Shown here: piece by piece, positions 1-8,967 of the stretch
Layout: the number at the start of each line of letters is the position of its first letter
How positions within the stretch are numbered: the first letter of the stretch is position 1
From: Chryseobacterium flavum
GTDB lineage: Bacteria > Bacteroidota > Bacteroidia > Flavobacteriales > Weeksellaceae
Reading direction: 5' to 3'
DNA: 64,000 nt
NCBI RefSeq assembly: GCF_003385595.1
Contig: NZ_QNUE01000013.1
Coordinates: 61,417 to 125,416 of the forward strand
Program-made: the position numbers and the translations under genes
The notes under the pieces: generated by a model
Database searches by the model: none
What the model was told of the DNA's origin: nothing
Seen by the model: only the letters and a program-made list of their open reading frames with translations

Positions 1-738
1 AATCTGGAAAGTTAGAGCCCGGTTAGGGTTGGAATTAGCCTGAACCTGCTTATTTTTATCTGGTTCTACATAAAGTACATCATTCTGTTTCATATAATAA
101 TACGGGGAATTCACAATATCTGATCTTGACAGATCTAAATTAACAACCTGATCCTCACCATTTTCTGCAGTACGGATAAGTTTTACCTTTGTACGATCTC
201 CAAAATCAGTCATGTCTCCTGCCAAACTCAATGCTTGAAAAATATTAAGCTTTTGCGTCGTACTTTCTTTTTGCCCGGGAGCTTTTACTTCTCCTAAAAC
301 ACTCACATTAAAATTCTTTAGAGTCGTCGTCACCAAGGGATCTTTAAGATATCTTTTCAGGCGGGATTCAAGATCTTCTTTCAATTGAACTTGTGTCATT
401 CCCTTAACATATACATTACCCAACACCGGAAAATTGATATATCCTTCTTCATTCACCATATATTCACTAGGCTGTACATATTGATTAACCCCATTAGGGG
501 CTTCACTACCCACACGGTTTGCTGTATTCAAATTAAAGGGTTTTACTGCTGCTTCATCCAATGCTGAAACAAGAATTAATAAAATGTCACCTTCCTGAAT
601 ATGTAATCCCTGAAATTTAGCTTTCGCTACTTCTTCTTCCATATTATGCTGTGACATATATACCATATTCTGCTTAGGCTTACAGGATAAGAGAACAATG
701 GATAGCAGTAAAAGATACGTAATAATAGTTTTGTTCAT
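1..738 (-). CDS. Wza-like polysaccharide export lipoprotein (3' end cut by window edge)
   Basis: Reading the minus strand from the ATG at 738 gives 246 codons without a stop before the window edge. The N-terminus is a lipoprotein signal (hydrophobic LLLLSIVLLSC, lipobox Cys near residue 19). The body has the poly_export/SLBB pattern: FQGLHIQEGDILLILVSA, then NEEGYINFPVLGNVYVKGMT, then FNVSVLGEVKAPG followed by IFQALSLAGDMTDFGDR. These are hallmarks of Wza/BexD outer-membrane secretins for capsule or exopolysaccharide export. It lies just downstream of a second, similar gene (877-1686), in the same direction and 138 bases away, so the locus carries tandem paralogues. The missing C-terminus probably holds the end helix. 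Family is secure; the exported polymer is unknown. Confidence 0.9.
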   Translation of the reverse strand, partial: MNKTIITYLLLLSIVLLSCKPKQNMVYMSQHNMEEEVAKAKFQGLHIQEGDILLILVSALDEAAVKPFNLNTANRVGSEAPNGVNQYVQPSEYMVNEEGYINFPVLGNVYVKGMTQVQLKEDLESRLKRYLKDPLVTTTLKNFNVSVLGEVKAPGQKESTTQKLNIFQALSLAGDMTDFGDRTKVKLIRTAENGEDQVVNLDLSRSDIVNSPYYYMKQNDVLYVEPDKNKQVQANSNPNRALTFQI

Positions 739-876
739 GATTTTAATTAAATATCTAATGTAAATACATTTTCTATCAGTAAATGATAGAATTGAATTAA
801 TGTATTACACTATTTGTGTTTATTGTCCGGCTTTAACAACCCTTTATCTGGATAATTTTAATTTAGTTAAATATTT

Positions 877-1686
877 TTAATTCTTTATCAAAGCCAAAAT
901 CCCTACTGTGATTGAAGCTATTACTGAAGCAACTGATATATACAATCCGGTATTAGGATCTACTCTGGATGCTTTTTCCCTCACTGCATTAGGCTGCACG
1001 TAAACAACATCATTCTGCTTCAGGTAATAGTATGGCGAGTTGATAAAATTAGCACTGGTAAGATCTATTCTTTCTTTACTGATCTGCCCGTCTATATTCC
1101 GGACTACCAATACATTATTTCTTACACCATAAGCAGTAAGGTCACCGGCTAATCCTAAAGCCCCCAAAAGCGTTGTACTTCCATCAGGAACAATATAAGT
1201 TCCGGGCTTGGCAACTTCACCCAATACAGACACTTTAAAGTTAATAAGCTTAATATCTACTATTGGATCTTTTACATATTCTTTAAGTAAACCTGTTAAT
1301 TTAGCTCTCAGCGTTTCGATATTTTCATTTTTAGTACTGATCTGTCCGATTTGGGGAAAAATAATATCTCCGTTTGTATCTACTGTGTACGTTGGTCCTC
1401 CCGCAGGGACAGATTGTGGAAGATTATTAGTGCTTGGTAATGAATATTGAGCTGCAATATTACTGTTTGAAGAATAATTCTGATTAAAAAGCTTTACTAC
1501 TTCCATATCTTTTGCAGAAACAGAAATAATCAGCTGATCTCCGGGCTGAAAATCCACCCTGCTGTTTTTAATTGAATTCTCCAGAGCTATGCTGTCAATA
1601 TCTTTCATATAATTAATTTCCTGTCTTGGTGTGCAGGAAAATAAAACAATACTCGTAGCCCCGTAAATGAAATGCTTCAAACTCAT
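877..1686 (-). CDS. Wza-like polysaccharide export lipoprotein
   Basis: 269 residues. An N-terminal lipoprotein signal ends in VLFSC (Cys about residue 18), so the protein is probably anchored in the outer membrane. Then come VDFQPGDQLIISVSAKD (poly_export domain start), DTNGDIIFPQIGQISTKN, and the SLBB-like segment FKVSVLGEVAKPGTYIVPDG with LLGALGLAGDLTAYGVRNN. A C-terminal hydrophobic helix (LYISVASVIASITVGILALI) ends the protein, as in flavobacterial Wza relatives. It follows the CapD-like gene (1776-3749) by 89 bases and precedes the window-edge paralogue, so the three form a capsule/exopolysaccharide operon start. The ATG at 1686 is directly followed by the signal sequence. Confidence 0.92.
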   Translation of the reverse strand: MSLKHFIYGATSIVLFSCTPRQEINYMKDIDSIALENSIKNSRVDFQPGDQLIISVSAKDMEVVKLFNQNYSSNSNIAAQYSLPSTNNLPQSVPAGGPTYTVDTNGDIIFPQIGQISTKNENIETLRAKLTGLLKEYVKDPIVDIKLINFKVSVLGEVAKPGTYIVPDGSTTLLGALGLAGDLTAYGVRNNVLVVRNIDGQISKERIDLTSANFINSPYYYLKQNDVVYVQPNAVREKASRVDPNTGLYISVASVIASITVGILALIKN

Positions 1687-1775
1687 TTTTGATATTTTTT
1701 CACAAAAATAGGATAATTATTTTAAGGGAAAATTGATTTTTAATCATACTAAATAAAACTTTCCACCCGAATTTT

Positions 1776-3749
1776 TTAAAGGATCGGATGATCCTCAATA
1801 ATTTCCTTATCTAAAGCCACCCCTCTATCCAACACTTCAAATTCAGAATTATTACTGATAAATTCAGGAACAATAGTTTTAAGTATTCTAACAACCTGTA
1901 ACTTATCTCTTTTTACTGCAGCCAGAACAATTTGCTTACTTAGCGTATCTATCTGGTCAAATTCAGCAGAAGGATCCTTTGATATCAGAATTTTTTCATG
2001 ATGGGTCGGGATTGTTACTGTATTATTACTCAGAAGCTCTTCATATAACTTTTCTCCCGGCCTTAGTCCAATAAATGTAATTTTAATATCTTCATCAGGA
2101 GTATAACCTGACAGTTTGATCATTCTTCTTGCCAGATCCAGGATCTTAACAGGTTCTCCCATATCAAATACATAGATCTCACCTCCATTTCCCATAGTAC
2201 CGGCCTGAAGAACCAGTTCACAAGCTTCAGGAATGGTCATGAAATACCGGATAATATCAGGATGGGTAATGGTTACCGGACCACCCTTTTCAATTTGTTT
2301 CCTGAAATGAGGAATTACCGAACCATTTGATCCCAGTACATTTCCAAAACGCGTGGTAATAAACTTCGTAGTGTTTCCGGGAATATTTTGCAAAGATTGA
2401 ACAAACAGTTCAGCAGCTCTTTTAGAAGCTCCCATAACATTTGTTGGGTTTACAGCTTTATCAGTAGAAACCATAACAAACCTGTTAACTTTATGTTTTT
2501 TAGATAATAAAGCAAGATTTTTGGTTCCCAGAATATTCACAAAAATAGCCTCGTGGGGATTCTCTTCTATTAATGGCACATGTTTATAGGCAGCTGCATG
2601 ATAAACCATCGAAAACTGATGTTCTTCAAAAACTTTTTCAAGCCTGTAATTATTGGAAATATCTGCCAGTATAAATTTAAATCTTTGTTCCGGAAATTTC
2701 TCCAAAAGTTCAAGCTCAAGCTCATACAAAGGGGATTCTGCCTGATCAAGCACTACAATCAGAGAAGGATTAAATTGGGCTACCTGTCTTACAATTTCAC
2801 TACCAATAGATCCTGCTCCTCCGGTTACCAATACATTTTTTTCGAAATGTCTTTTCTTTACCTCCTCACTTTCTATTTTAATAGGCTTACGGTTCAATAA
2901 ATCTTCGATCTGAAGCTGACTAATCCCTCCCACAAGATCACTATCTCTCATTTTACTAAGAGTAGGAGCCTTCAAAACCCTTAATCCTTTATCAAGAGCG
3001 AGCGTCATCCACTCTTCAATCTCCTGTTTTGTCATGATCTCTTTGATAAGAAGGACAGCATCAAATTTTTTTACCAGACTTTCATTTATAAAGAACTGAT
3101 TTTTATTATAGATTTTATATCCTAATAACAATGCCCGGTTCGAATCAGATCTTCCGGTAAGGAATCCTTCCAGACGGTAAGGATAATTAGGGTTATGCAT
3201 AATTGCTCTTGCAAGAGCTACAGATGCTTCACCTACACCCACAACCGCTACCCTCACTTTAGATGAGCCCTGAATATCTACAAGGATGCTAAAAAACTGT
3301 TTCGTAACCATTCTGAAAAAGAACATAATGGAAACAGAAATAAGGAAATACAAAAACAGGTTAGGATAAAGAAACAAAGACTTACCTAACGCAATTTCGG
3401 TAATATAGTTTACTATTAAAAGCGAAACAAGAGTACTTCCGGATGCCAGGATGATTTTGAAAAAATCAAAAAAAGTTGAATGTCTGATAATTCCGGCATA
3501 CGTTTTAAAAACATACATAAACAGAACATTGGTTACGATCAGAATTAATCTTTTCTGCATGGCATATTCTGGAAAATTAACTTCAACAGATAAATTTTGC
3601 AAGAATAACCGGGAAAGGAAAATGGAAAATAAAATAATTAAAATGTCTATGATAATAACCAACCATCTTGGTATATATCTTAATTTCGTAATCTTTACAA
3701 TATTGTCTCCATTGTAAAGTGCATTAAAAGCATCGCGCAACTTTTTCAT
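1776..3749 (-). CDS. Membrane-bound nucleotide-sugar 4,6-dehydratase/epimerase, CapD/WbpM type
   Basis: 657 residues, the usual length of the long FlaA1/WbpM/CapD class. About four membrane segments fill residues 25-150, a first nucleotide-binding region (VRVAVVGVGEASVALARAI) follows, and the catalytic SDR domain starts near residue 300 with VLVTGGAGSIGSEIV (NAD-binding glycine motif). YHAAAYKHVPL and STDKAVNPTNVMGASKR are strongly diagnostic. In the latter the classical catalytic Tyr of YxxxK is Met (M-G-A-S-K), as in WbpM-type UDP-GlcNAc 4,6-dehydratases. It should make a 4-keto-6-deoxy sugar nucleotide at the inner membrane for capsule or O-polysaccharide synthesis. First gene of the minus-strand export locus. 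Confidence 0.93.
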   Translation of the reverse strand: MKKLRDAFNALYNGDNIVKITKLRYIPRWLVIIIDILIILFSIFLSRLFLQNLSVEVNFPEYAMQKRLILIVTNVLFMYVFKTYAGIIRHSTFFDFFKIILASGSTLVSLLIVNYITEIALGKSLFLYPNLFLYFLISVSIMFFFRMVTKQFFSILVDIQGSSKVRVAVVGVGEASVALARAIMHNPNYPYRLEGFLTGRSDSNRALLLGYKIYNKNQFFINESLVKKFDAVLLIKEIMTKQEIEEWMTLALDKGLRVLKAPTLSKMRDSDLVGGISQLQIEDLLNRKPIKIESEEVKKRHFEKNVLVTGGAGSIGSEIVRQVAQFNPSLIVVLDQAESPLYELELELLEKFPEQRFKFILADISNNYRLEKVFEEHQFSMVYHAAAYKHVPLIEENPHEAIFVNILGTKNLALLSKKHKVNRFVMVSTDKAVNPTNVMGASKRAAELFVQSLQNIPGNTTKFITTRFGNVLGSNGSVIPHFRKQIEKGGPVTITHPDIIRYFMTIPEACELVLQAGTMGNGGEIYVFDMGEPVKILDLARRMIKLSGYTPDEDIKITFIGLRPGEKLYEELLSNNTVTIPTHHEKILISKDPSAEFDQIDTLSKQIVLAAVKRDKLQVVRILKTIVPEFISNNSEFEVLDRGVALDKEIIEDHPIL

Positions 3750-3776
3750 TCAGCATTAAGTGATTTATTTGCGTGG

Positions 3777-3784
3777 CAAAGGTA
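3777..3784 (-). promoter_or_regulatory. Candidate -7 element for the capsule operon
   Basis: The minus strand reads TACCTTTG, an exact fit to TAnnTTTG, 28 bases upstream of the CapD-like start codon. No clear -33 TTG at the usual spacing. Confidence 0.5.
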
Positions 3785-4125
3785 ATGGATAATATTCATA
3801 TTTTAACTGGTGTTTAATTTCTTTTTTTATAGATATTATTCCATATAAGGGAAATATATCAATTACCATAGTTATAACAATCGCGTATAATAATCAACAT
3901 TTTTTACGTAATTTATACGATACAATCATTTTTTTCACATATAAGTCCCAAAAAGAGAAATATTTGTAAGCAATGCATTTTTCATGCCATTTTACTAATT
4001 CGTGCAATTAAATTTTAATTTTTTTTTAATGGAATAATGTAAGATATTACAAATAAAAGTATTATAATTTTAAAAATAAAATTTAACCATTATTCAATCT
4101 TAAACAATAATTGACTCATGAAAAT
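3785..4125. other. AT-rich intergenic stretch between recX and the capsule operon
   Basis: About 340 bases, very AT-rich with long A and T runs. I see no ORF with coding character, no tRNA-like fold and no inverted repeat of the kind used for promoter inversion at Bacteroidota capsule loci. It probably holds only upstream control sequence for the capsule genes and the 3' end of the recX transcript. Confidence 0.4.
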
Positions 4126-4593
4126 TCATTTATAATTTTCTATGGTATCCAATATAAATTCATACTCAAATCCCCTGCTCATTAAATATTTTATTGTTTT
4201 CGACTTTTTCTGATATTCCTGAAGCCCTTTTTGCCGGGAAATATAATCATCATAAATCCTTGCAATCGTTTTTCTATAATCATCTTCATCAATTTCATCC
4301 AAACATATAGTAATCATTTTTTCAGAAATCTGCTTTTGCTTCAGGTTCATTCTGATTTTATTTTTACCCCAATGCTTAATATAAAATTTACCCCTGATGT
4401 AACTTCTTGTGAACCGCTCTTCATTCAAAAAATTTTCTTTCAGGAGGTATAGAATAATTTCTTCCCTTGCTTCATCAATAAGCAGGAACTCTTTCATCTT
4501 CTGCTCCACCTCAGCGTGACAGCGGTCCTGATAAACACAGTAATTGACCAGTTTCTGCTTAATTTCTTCGAAAGTATAAGATTTCTTTTCCAT
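4126..4593 (-). CDS. recX: RecX family regulatory protein
   Basis: 155 residues, normal for RecX. The three-helix repeats of the family are visible: SYTFEEIKQKLVNYCVYQDRCHAEVEQKM, then ILYLLKENFLNEERFTRSYIRGKF with the typical W-G-K-N-KI, then IKYLMSRGFEYEFIL near the end. RecX proteins bind RecA filaments and limit recombination and SOS activity; that role is from family knowledge. recA is not next to it here. It lies downstream of glyA, separated by a hairpin terminator, so it may be read through from glyA or have its own weak promoter. ATG at 4593. Confidence 0.85.
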   Translation of the reverse strand: MEKKSYTFEEIKQKLVNYCVYQDRCHAEVEQKMKEFLLIDEAREEIILYLLKENFLNEERFTRSYIRGKFYIKHWGKNKIRMNLKQKQISEKMITICLDEIDEDDYRKTIARIYDDYISRQKGLQEYQKKSKTIKYLMSRGFEYEFILDTIENYK

Positions 4594-4608
4594 TTGATTT
4601 GAATAAAA

Positions 4609-4635
4609 AAAGAATGAGCAATCTGCCCATTCTTT
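4609..4635 (-). terminator. Intrinsic terminator of glyA
   Basis: Stem aaagaatg/cattcttt (4609-4616 with 4628-4635). On the minus strand it is followed by a T run. It lies between the glyA stop and the recX start. Confidence 0.7.
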
Positions 4636-4655
4636 ATATAATATTGGAGTACCTG

Positions 4656-5921
4656 TTAGTAATTGAACAGAGCTTTACCTTCCATTAATTCGTTAACTTT
4701 CTTTCTTACAGATCCAAGAACTTCTTCATTTTTGATATTATCTACCACTTCAGAAATTAATCCTGCAATAGTATCCATATCATTTTCTTTTAATCCTCTT
4801 GTTGTAATAGCTGCAGTTCCCAATCTGATACCAGATGTAGTAAATGGTGATTTATCATCAAAAGGAACCATATTTTTGTTACAGGTAATGTCAGCAAGTA
4901 CCAGTGCTTTTTCTGTTTCTTTACCATTCACACCTTTATTTCTAAGGTCTACCAGCATCAGGTGATTATCCGTACCTCCACTTACAATATCAAATCCTCT
5001 GTTGATCATCGCTTTTGATAATGCCTGAGCATTTGCTTTAACCTGTTTTGCATAAGTTTCGAACTGAACATCCAAAGCTTCACCGAAGGCAACGGCTTTA
5101 CCAGCGATTACATGCTCTAGTGGTCCTCCCTGAATTCCCGGAAACACTGCACCATCCAATACCTGGCTCATCATTTTGATTTCTCCTTTCGGAGTTTTAT
5201 GACCGTATGTATTTTCAAAATCTTTCCCCATCATGATCATTCCTCCTCTTGGTCCTCTTAAAGTTTTGTGCGTAGTGGTAGTTACTACATGACAATGTTC
5301 AAATGGAGAATTTAATAATCCTTTTGCTACTAAACCAGCCGGGTGAGCAATATCTGCCCAAAGTGTAGCTCCAACTTCATCTGCAACTTCTCTGAATTTA
5401 GCATAATCCAAATCTCTTGAATAAGCAGAGAAACCGGCAATAAGCATTTTTGGCTTTTCTCTCAACGCTACTTCTCTCATCTGGTCATAGTCAATAAGAC
5501 CAGTTTCCTGCTGAACACCATAAGAAACTACATTATATTGAATACCGGAAAAATTTACTGCAGAACCATGAGTAAGGTGTCCTCCCATGGAAAGGTCCAT
5601 ACCCATAATTTTATCACCAGGCTTCAAAACGGCAAGATAAATGGCTGCATTCGCCTGAGAACCTGAATGCGGCTGAACGTTTACATAATCTACTCCAAAA
5701 AGCTCTTTAGCCCTGTTAATCGCTAAAGTTTCAACCTCATCTACTACTTCACATCCTCCGTAATATCTTTTTCCGGGATATCCTTCAGCATATTTATTTG
5801 TCAGTACACTTCCCATTGCTTTCATCACATTTTCAGAAACAAAATTTTCTGAAGCAATCAGCTCTAATCCGTGAGTTTGTCTTTGTCTTTCCTTTTCAAT
5901 CAGGTCGAAAATAATATCCAT
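4656..5921 (-). CDS. glyA: Serine hydroxymethyltransferase
   Basis: 421 residues from the ATG at 5921. It converts serine and tetrahydrofolate into glycine and 5,10-methylene-THF (PLP enzyme, cytosol). Family marks are [16 protein letters not shown] near the start, [15 protein letters not shown], the HSGSQAN stretch, and the PLP-lysine motif [16 protein letters not shown]. An in-frame GTG 27 bases further upstream (5948) would lengthen the protein. A TACATTTG promoter element ends at 5951, so the transcript should begin at or after that GTG, and the ATG at 5921 also matches the family N-terminus ([15 protein letters not shown]). A hairpin terminator follows the gene. Confidence 0.97.
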   Translation of the reverse strand: MDIIFDLIEKERQRQTHGLELIASENFVSENVMKAMGSVLTNKYAEGYPGKRYYGGCEVVDEVETLAINRAKELFGVDYVNVQPHSGSQANAAIYLAVLKPGDKIMGMDLSMGGHLTHGSAVNFSGIQYNVVSYGVQQETGLIDYDQMREVALREKPKMLIAGFSAYSRDLDYAKFREVADEVGATLWADIAHPAGLVAKGLLNSPFEHCHVVTTTTHKTLRGPRGGMIMMGKDFENTYGHKTPKGEIKMMSQVLDGAVFPGIQGGPLEHVIAGKAVAFGEALDVQFETYAKQVKANAQALSKAMINRGFDIVSGGTDNHLMLVDLRNKGVNGKETEKALVLADITCNKNMVPFDDKSPFTTSGIRLGTAAITTRGLKENDMDTIAGLISEVVDNIKNEEVLGSVRKKVNELMEGKALFNY

Positions 5922-5950
5922 TTTACTTTTAGTTTTGAAATTTTTCACCC

Positions 5951-5958
5951 CAAATGTA
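5951..5958 (-). promoter_or_regulatory. -7 promoter element of glyA
   Basis: Minus strand TACATTTG, an exact TAnnTTTG match, 30 bases upstream of the chosen glyA ATG. It decides against the upstream GTG start. Confidence 0.6.
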
Positions 5959-6275
5959 CGGAATTTCCATTGAGATTTCTCTATTGAAAAAATGATTTTT
6001 AAACACTCAAAAATGAAAATATGTCTCCTTTATATATTGAAGTCGCCTGAACTTTCGGATTGATTATTTTAAACATAAAGACACACAAGTTTAAACACTT
6101 AAGTTCCTAGCACATATATTTATGCATAAGTACACCTAATTTTTATAAAAAACTTTAATTTTCATCTTACGTGAACTTTTCTCCGGAATCATTCTAAAGC
6201 TTACTTAAAGTGGACTAAAGTATTTTTAAATGAAAATTTGTGACTTTTGTGGTTTATAAAGTTAAATGGGAGGTA
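5959..6275. other. Noncoding stretch upstream of glyA, possibly a decayed interspersed repeat
   Basis: No coding ORF is seen. From about 6065 to 6268 the text is built of short related words such as cttaagt, acttaaagtggact and tgtgacttttgtggtt, interrupted by A/T runs. This looks like degraded repeat material rather than regulatory DNA. That reading is inference and needs a genome-wide comparison. Confidence 0.3.
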
Positions 6276-7181
6276 TTAAAATTCTTCATCTGAAAGTTCC
6301 TTATTCACTATGGCTCCTGCAAAATTTCCTTGTGCAACCGCATTGGCTACAGACCGCATCATGGTTACATTATCTCCACAGGCAAATACTCCGGGAATAT
6401 TTGTTTTCTGCATCATATCCACTTTAATAAATCCCTGCTCTGTCAGTTCACATCCCAGATCAGCAGATACATTTATATTTTGTTCAAAAGGAATTTTAGC
6501 ATACAAAGCCTGTAAAGGAATTTCTTTCCCGTTCTTGAAAATGATTTTTTGAATGAAACCGTTATCATGTTCTATTTTTTCAATTTCATCTTCATTAAGC
6601 TTAATCTTATTCTGATTCAGTTTTTCAATTTGTCCATCAGTAAAGGAAGCCTTTCCATTCGTAAACAAGGTAAGGTTTTTTGTCAGATTTAAAATCAGTT
6701 TTGAAAATTCGTAAGCCATATCTCCGTTGGAAAGAATTCCTGTGGCTTCATTTTTTACTTCATAACCATGACAGTATGGGCAATGTATAACAGAGATTCC
6801 CCAGCATTCTGCAAATCCGGGGATATCAGGCATTATATCCTTCACTCCGGAAGCAATAATAAGTTTTTTAGAATTGAATTTTTTACCAGATGAAGTTTCA
6901 ATTTTAAAACCTTCAGCAGCCTTTTGTGTTTTCACTACGGTTCCATTATAAAAATGAACTGTATTATATTTTTCAACATCTTTTTTTGCCAGTTGTGAAA
7001 TTTCTGATGGTGTTTTCCCATCATGAGTAATAAAGTTATGAGAATGCGGAGTCTGTCTGTTGCAAGGTTTTCCATTGTCAATAATTAAAACATTTCTTAA
7101 AGATCTTCCCAGAGACATTCCTGCAGATAATCCGGAATAGCTCCCGCCTATTATGATAACATCAAAGTTTTTATTTTCCAT
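6276..7181 (-). CDS. NAD(P)/FAD-dependent oxidoreductase, thioredoxin-reductase-like
   Basis: 301 residues, the length of low-molecular-weight thioredoxin reductases. FAD-binding FDVIIIGGSYSGLSAGMSLGRS at residues 5-26, a redox pair in VIHCPYCHGYEV (CxxC near residue 135), and the C-terminal FAD motif NIPGVFACGDN. The usual mid-protein NADPH motif GxGxxA is weak: the stretch after the CxxC reads ATGILSNGDMAYEFSKLI, so nucleotide binding may differ from true TrxB. Members of this subgroup are often annotated only as NAD(P)/FAD-dependent oxidoreductases acting on small disulfides. A single gene; no partner thioredoxin nearby. Function beyond disulfide reduction is not settled. Confidence 0.85.
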   Translation of the reverse strand: MENKNFDVIIIGGSYSGLSAGMSLGRSLRNVLIIDNGKPCNRQTPHSHNFITHDGKTPSEISQLAKKDVEKYNTVHFYNGTVVKTQKAAEGFKIETSSGKKFNSKKLIIASGVKDIMPDIPGFAECWGISVIHCPYCHGYEVKNEATGILSNGDMAYEFSKLILNLTKNLTLFTNGKASFTDGQIEKLNQNKIKLNEDEIEKIEHDNGFIQKIIFKNGKEIPLQALYAKIPFEQNINVSADLGCELTEQGFIKVDMMQKTNIPGVFACGDNVTMMRSVANAVAQGNFAGAIVNKELSDEEF

Positions 7182-7314
7182 AGTTCAGTTGATAAGTAAT
7201 CGTTGATGTAGCAAAGGTAAAAGAAATTTTTAAAATGCAACAATGTTGCAATAATATTTTTATTTATTTATTTTCTCTGTAAAAAAAATTATCATTCCCA
7301 TCCTATTGAAAAAC

Positions 7315-8841
7315 CTATTTCCATCTATTTTTAACTTCAGTAATTTCATCCTGAATTCTTTTATTCACATTTATTTTTGCCCTCTGAAGGCTAAAAATTG
7401 CTGTTCCTTTTTCCCTCGCATACGGATTAGTAACGGAATCCTTTAATTTTGCAACTTCAAAAAAAGCCCCTGACTCTTTAAGTTCTTTTCCTGCTTCAGA
7501 GGCATCTTTGATCCTGATGACATTTTTATATTTCTTACTTAAATCTATCCAATTGATGTAATCAGCATTAAACGAAACCGCTTTTATTCCTTTCTTTGAA
7601 TAATAGTTAATTGCTCCGGTCTGTCCGTAATTGTCACATAGGACCATTGTATTTCCGGTTTTTGACAGTTCGGAATATTCTTTATCTACTTTTTGTGCCA
7701 ATTCTTTCCAGCCCTGCATATCGGCAAAATCCTGCGGCAGGGGATGATCTTTTCCATCTTCCCAGCGAAGCAGTCCGAACTTTTTATATTGATCCTGATG
7801 AGACACAATATATTCAGGACTTTTGTTCGGAAAGGCCGTATTGTATAAAGGAAGAAATAAAAGTACGGGAATGAGAATACTGATCGGTTTCAAAAATCTC
7901 CCCCAGCCTTTCCCAAATAAATATCCAAGAAAAACAGAACCAAAAGCAATATAAAGAGGATACAACCCTATAGCATAATAGTCTTTTGCTTTAAAGAATA
8001 AAAACAGAGTGATTGTGATGATACAACTCCAGAAGAAAAACCTGAATTTCTCAAAAGGCCTATACAGGAGCAACGCTCCCAAACCCGCAATAATAACAAA
8101 AATAACGCCTAAGAAAAAGAGGACCTGAGATTTCAAAAAGTCCATCCGGTCTACATGTACAAGCTGTTTTTCAGAAAGCTCTTTCATATGATGAATGATC
8201 GGAAAATGATTCTGATACTGCCATAAAAGATTGGGAAAAACAATAATTAAAACTAAAAGCGCTGCCCAATATACATGGGACTGCATAAAAATTTTCCTTT
8301 GCGCAGTTAACAGAAATGCCGGAATAAGCCCTAATACTGCAAAAGCGATATTATATTTGTTCAATATTCCAATTCCAAAAATAACAGCCCCTATATACAG
8401 CCATTTCACTTTCTCCGAATTAAAATACTTAATCAGACTATAATAAAGAAATAACCATAGAAAAATTTCCAGGGATGTCGGCTGGAATAACATATTTATA
8501 CGGAGAAGCACTGAAAATAGCATCCCCAGAGATGCAAGCACTTTGGCAAAAAGAGTTCCATTGAGCTCTTCAACGACTTCCCAGGTCAATGCAATTGTCA
8601 AAGCTCCAAAAAGGGCCGGAAAAAATTTAACCCAGAATACGGAGTTGCCCAACATTTTAATTATCCAGGCTATCCAGGAATTGACAGGCGGAACAGAAAG
8701 ATATCCCCATGCAAGATGATTCGCCTGGTCAAGATGCAGATATTCATCCCTGTGAAGTTCATACTCAGGACTTATCAGGGAGTATTGGAGAAAAAACTTT
8801 GCAATGATAAAAAGAAACAGAACCCAATAGTCTTTTTTCAT
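7315..8841 (-). CDS. ArnT/PMT-like membrane glycosyltransferase (GT-C fold)
   Basis: 508 residues. Roughly ten hydrophobic segments cover residues 5-350, followed by a soluble C-terminal region. The first periplasmic loop has HRDEYLHLDQANHLAWGY, the acidic DE motif typical of the PMT_2/ArnT group, followed by PPVNSWIAW. Such enzymes move a sugar from a polyprenyl-phosphate carrier onto lipid or protein in the periplasm. The substrate cannot be told from sequence. It lies between the flavoprotein gene and the export operon without an obvious shared role. Confidence 0.8.
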   Translation of the reverse strand: MKKDYWVLFLFIIAKFFLQYSLISPEYELHRDEYLHLDQANHLAWGYLSVPPVNSWIAWIIKMLGNSVFWVKFFPALFGALTIALTWEVVEELNGTLFAKVLASLGMLFSVLLRINMLFQPTSLEIFLWLFLYYSLIKYFNSEKVKWLYIGAVIFGIGILNKYNIAFAVLGLIPAFLLTAQRKIFMQSHVYWAALLVLIIVFPNLLWQYQNHFPIIHHMKELSEKQLVHVDRMDFLKSQVLFFLGVIFVIIAGLGALLLYRPFEKFRFFFWSCIITITLFLFFKAKDYYAIGLYPLYIAFGSVFLGYLFGKGWGRFLKPISILIPVLLFLPLYNTAFPNKSPEYIVSHQDQYKKFGLLRWEDGKDHPLPQDFADMQGWKELAQKVDKEYSELSKTGNTMVLCDNYGQTGAINYYSKKGIKAVSFNADYINWIDLSKKYKNVIRIKDASEAGKELKESGAFFEVAKLKDSVTNPYAREKGTAIFSLQRAKINVNKRIQDEITEVKNRWK

Positions 8842-8913
8842 GAAATACAGTTTGGAATTAAAATTAAGACATTTTAAACTGCTGTTACATATTTATCTTT
8901 TATAAAACAAAAA

Positions 8914-8940
8914 TCCCGGAGAAAAAGAATTCCTCCGGGA
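8914..8940 (-). terminator. Intrinsic terminator of the MacAB-type operon
   Basis: Stem tcccggag/ctccggga (8914-8921 with 8933-8940), followed on the minus strand by a T-rich tract. It lies just past the stop of the membrane-fusion gene. Confidence 0.85.
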
Positions 8941-8967
8941 GTACGTTTAAAATTTATAGTGTGTTTA

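Noticed and set aside
3785..4125. Invertible promoter for the capsule genes
   Set aside because: No pair of inverted repeats flanking a promoter could be found.
5922..5948. GTG start of glyA giving nine extra residues
   Set aside because: The promoter element ends only 3 bases before it, and family proteins start at the later ATG.
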